Origin: an uncultured Clostridia bacterium
GTDB taxonomy: Bacteria > Bacillota > Clostridia > Oscillospirales > Ruminococcaceae
Direction: 5' to 3'
Length of the DNA stretch: 9,595 nucleotides
Assembly: GCA_946183095.1 (NCBI GenBank)
Contig: CAMHBE010000054.1
Location: 1-9,595 of the forward strand
The position numbers were made by a program, and so were the translations under genes. This document shows positions 7,835 to 9,595 of this stretch, in pieces; the first letter of the stretch is position 1; each line of letters starts with the position of its first letter. The notes under the pieces were generated by a model. That model did no database searches. It was not told the DNA's origin and saw only the letters and a program-made list of their open reading frames with translations.

Positions 7835-9595
7835 TTATTCTGTTATTTCGGTTTCTGTATCGTCGGCAATCGTTTCTTCGGATAATTCTTCCTGCTGCAT
7901 GATCGGAATAGGTTCCGTGTCACCGTAAACGCACTCGCCGCAGACATATATTTTCTTAACTTCGCTCGGGTCGATGCTCTCGGAAAGCATAAAGTGATAG
8001 TAAACCACAGCATTTTCAACTAACGTACCGCCCTTGTTTTCAAGGGCATCAAGGTCGATCCGGCTTCCGTCATTCATTATGAGATATGTGTCGTGCAACT
8101 CAAATGCTCCGACGCCATTCCAGTCTATTGTGAACATTACAGAGTCTCTGCATAGTGTAACGCTCTTGATATTGAATGTCTTCCCCCAATTGAAAGCGGC
8201 TTCTCTGTTTATCTCATATTCACATATCGGTGTGTCGGGCATTTCGGGTTTGACAACTAACATTCCGGCGTTCTCGTCAAGGAACGAGATATATTCCTCG
8301 TAGTCGGAATCGGCATTCCACGAAGCGTCTCTGAACCTTAATGTCAGTGGCTCCGCTGTGTCATTACTGCACATCAGGCTATTGTACATGACACTTCCGA
8401 TGTAGCTTACGGTATTCCCGTTGACTTCAAGTTTATCAACTCTCGAACCATGTGTTGTATGAGGTTCGATATTGTTGTCGCCATACACTGCAATGCACGG
8501 TATATATCCGTCCTCGGGAAGTCCGTCCTTGAAAGTAACGTCATACTGCAAAACAAGAGTCATTCCATCAAACGCCAGCCAGTTGACCTTTATATCGCAC
8601 TTTTCGGTCTCGGCGTGTGCATCGGTGAGCGCCTTCCTGTCCTCCTCGGGAGGAATGTAGAAGCTCTGGAAGCAGTTATCATAAGTTTCTCTTTCAAATG
8701 TCACAAACTGCTCTCCGAGTATGTTTACAGATACAACATTTCGTGTATCTATCGTCTCGTCAAACAGACCGCCGATGAAGTCGGTGCTGTTACCGTCGGT
8801 ATGACCTCCCATTTTACCTTCGCTTGCCACAGAGATCTCGGAACCGTCCGCCATGATAAGCGTTATCGGAAACGGCTGCATATTCGGGCAAAGCACATTC
8901 CATGCAGGCAGGTCGATATGCTCAAAATCAATGAATACTCCGTATGCTGAAATATACAGTTTTCCCGGATATATGACCGTTCCGTCGGGAAGCGTGTATT
9001 CCGGCATTTCTTCCGAAAGATCACGGATAATAACAGGGCTGTCCGGGAACGTTTTGTGAACCGTAAAAGTGTAATTGCCGGATGCTGCGGCTTCCTTTGC
9101 CGCAATAAGATCTTCTCCTCCGGGGGAGGTGTCTGTGTTTATGAACAGTACATCAAACCTGTCATCGGCGAAGCGGTTCAGGATATGCCGCTCTATTACG
9201 ACTTTGTTTCCGTCTATCGAGATGAATCTTGAATATCTCGGTTCTTTGAAGAACGGTATTTCGCCCGTTGTTTCTCTCATGTCTATAAAAGTGGGGAACT
9301 TTGACGGATAATTGGTGACCTCCTCAGGATATGTCAGCTCATACTTCGCTGTCAGCATAAGTCCGTCATAGCTGTAGCCGATGAAGTGTGCCTGAATATC
9401 GCCCATATCAAAGGAAATATCCGTTTCTTCAAAATACCGTTCGTCTATGCCTGACGGCGCGCAGGTAAGACCGATCTCATTATTTGCCGGTTCTTCGTCT
9501 TCCGGTCTTTCGGTAACGGCTGCTTCACTCTGCGACGGCTCGGTCATATCCTCATGATACCCCGCGCCGTTGCTGCTCCCGATACCGCCCTCTTT
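7835..9595 (-). CDS. Unrecognised protein with two similar beta-rich units (DUF4179-like), 5' end outside window
   Basis: The frame is open to the right edge (587 codons). The internal ATG at 9547 has no well-spaced ribosome binding site, and the codons before it (KEGGIGSSNGAGYHED) read like a linker, so the true start and any membrane anchor are probably outside. Numbering from that ATG, residues 1-45 are an acidic linker. Two units follow, about 51-285 and 317-540. Their equivalent segments are GYSYDGLMLTAKYELTY / WLAFDGMTLVLQYDVTF, ISIDGNKV / LEVNGNTV, ITLIMADGSEISV / TYLIMNDGSRIDL and VVSVNILGEQF / VKKIYVCGECV. The tail is acidic. The pattern recalls DUF4179-type extracellular domains that often follow a membrane helix in Clostridia sigma/anti-sigma loci. 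That link is tentative; no catalytic motif is visible. It is separated from the galactan operon by a terminator, so no shared job is implied. Confidence 0.82.
   Translation of the reverse strand, partial: KEGGIGSSNGAGYHEDMTEPSQSEAAVTERPEDEEPANNEIGLTCAPSGIDERYFEETDISFDMGDIQAHFIGYSYDGLMLTAKYELTYPEEVTNYPSKFPTFIDMRETTGEIPFFKEPRYSRFISIDGNKVVIERHILNRFADDRFDVLFINTDTSPGGEDLIAAKEAAASGNYTFTVHKTFPDSPVIIRDLSEEMPEYTLPDGTVIYPGKLYISAYGVFIDFEHIDLPAWNVLCPNMQPFPITLIMADGSEISVASEGKMGGHTDGNSTDFIGGLFDETIDTRNVVSVNILGEQFVTFERETYDNCFQSFYIPPEEDRKALTDAHAETEKCDIKVNWLAFDGMTLVLQYDVTFKDGLPEDGYIPCIAVYGDNNIEPHTTHGSRVDKLEVNGNTVSYIGSVMYNSLMCSNDTAEPLTLRFRDASWNADSDYEEYISFLDENAGMLVVKPEMPDTPICEYEINREAAFNWGKTFNIKSVTLCRDSVMFTIDWNGVGAFELHDTYLIMNDGSRIDLDALENKGGTLVENAVVYYHFMLSESIDPSEVKKIYVCGECVYGDTEPIPIMQQEELSEETIADDTETEITE

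Overview
The window looks like chromosomal DNA from a Gram-positive, low-to-moderate-GC gut or rumen Clostridia, probably an Oscillospiraceae/Ruminococcus-like anaerobe. The clues are the lipoprotein-type binding protein and glycoside hydrolase, the MsmX/UgpC-type sugar ATPase, strong AGGAGG-type ribosome binding sites, and a DUF4179-like protein of a kind common in that group. This assignment is inferred from gene style; there is no rRNA or other phylogenetic marker here.

All genes are on the minus strand, so transcription runs right to left. At the right edge (7835-9595) is the 3' portion of a large unrecognised protein built from two similar units, followed by a bidirectional hairpin terminator (7803-7828). 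The 332-base gap 7503-7834 carries a near-consensus promoter (TTGACA, 17 bases, TATCAT) and six copies of a TTGCGCAA-like palindrome. A seventh copy lies inside the first gene. Downstream is one apparent operon: a surface-anchored GH53 endo-beta-1,4-galactanase with Ig-like and galactan-binding modules (5448-7502); a sugar-binding lipoprotein (3973-5337); two MalF/MalG-type permeases that overlap by 4 bases (2257-3768 and 1394-2260); a MalK/MsmX-type ATPase (151-1371); and the N-terminus of a LacI-family regulator cut by the left edge (1-114).

The inferred system is pectic galactan/arabinogalactan I use. The tethered galactanase cuts beta-1,4-galactan at the cell surface, the lipoprotein captures galacto-oligosaccharides, and the ABC transporter imports them. 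The LacI-type regulator, likely encoded in its own target operon, would repress from the operator array until the sugar arrives. Gene content parallels Bacillus subtilis ganSPQAB/ganR, but the order differs, the ATPase and regulator sit at the end, and no beta-galactosidase is visible (it may lie beyond the left edge).

The known-type operon is ordinary in parts list. The points most worth a second look are the multi-copy, helically spaced operator array with its intragenic copy, the strong hairpin between the binding-protein and permease genes, and the duplicated unknown protein at the right edge.
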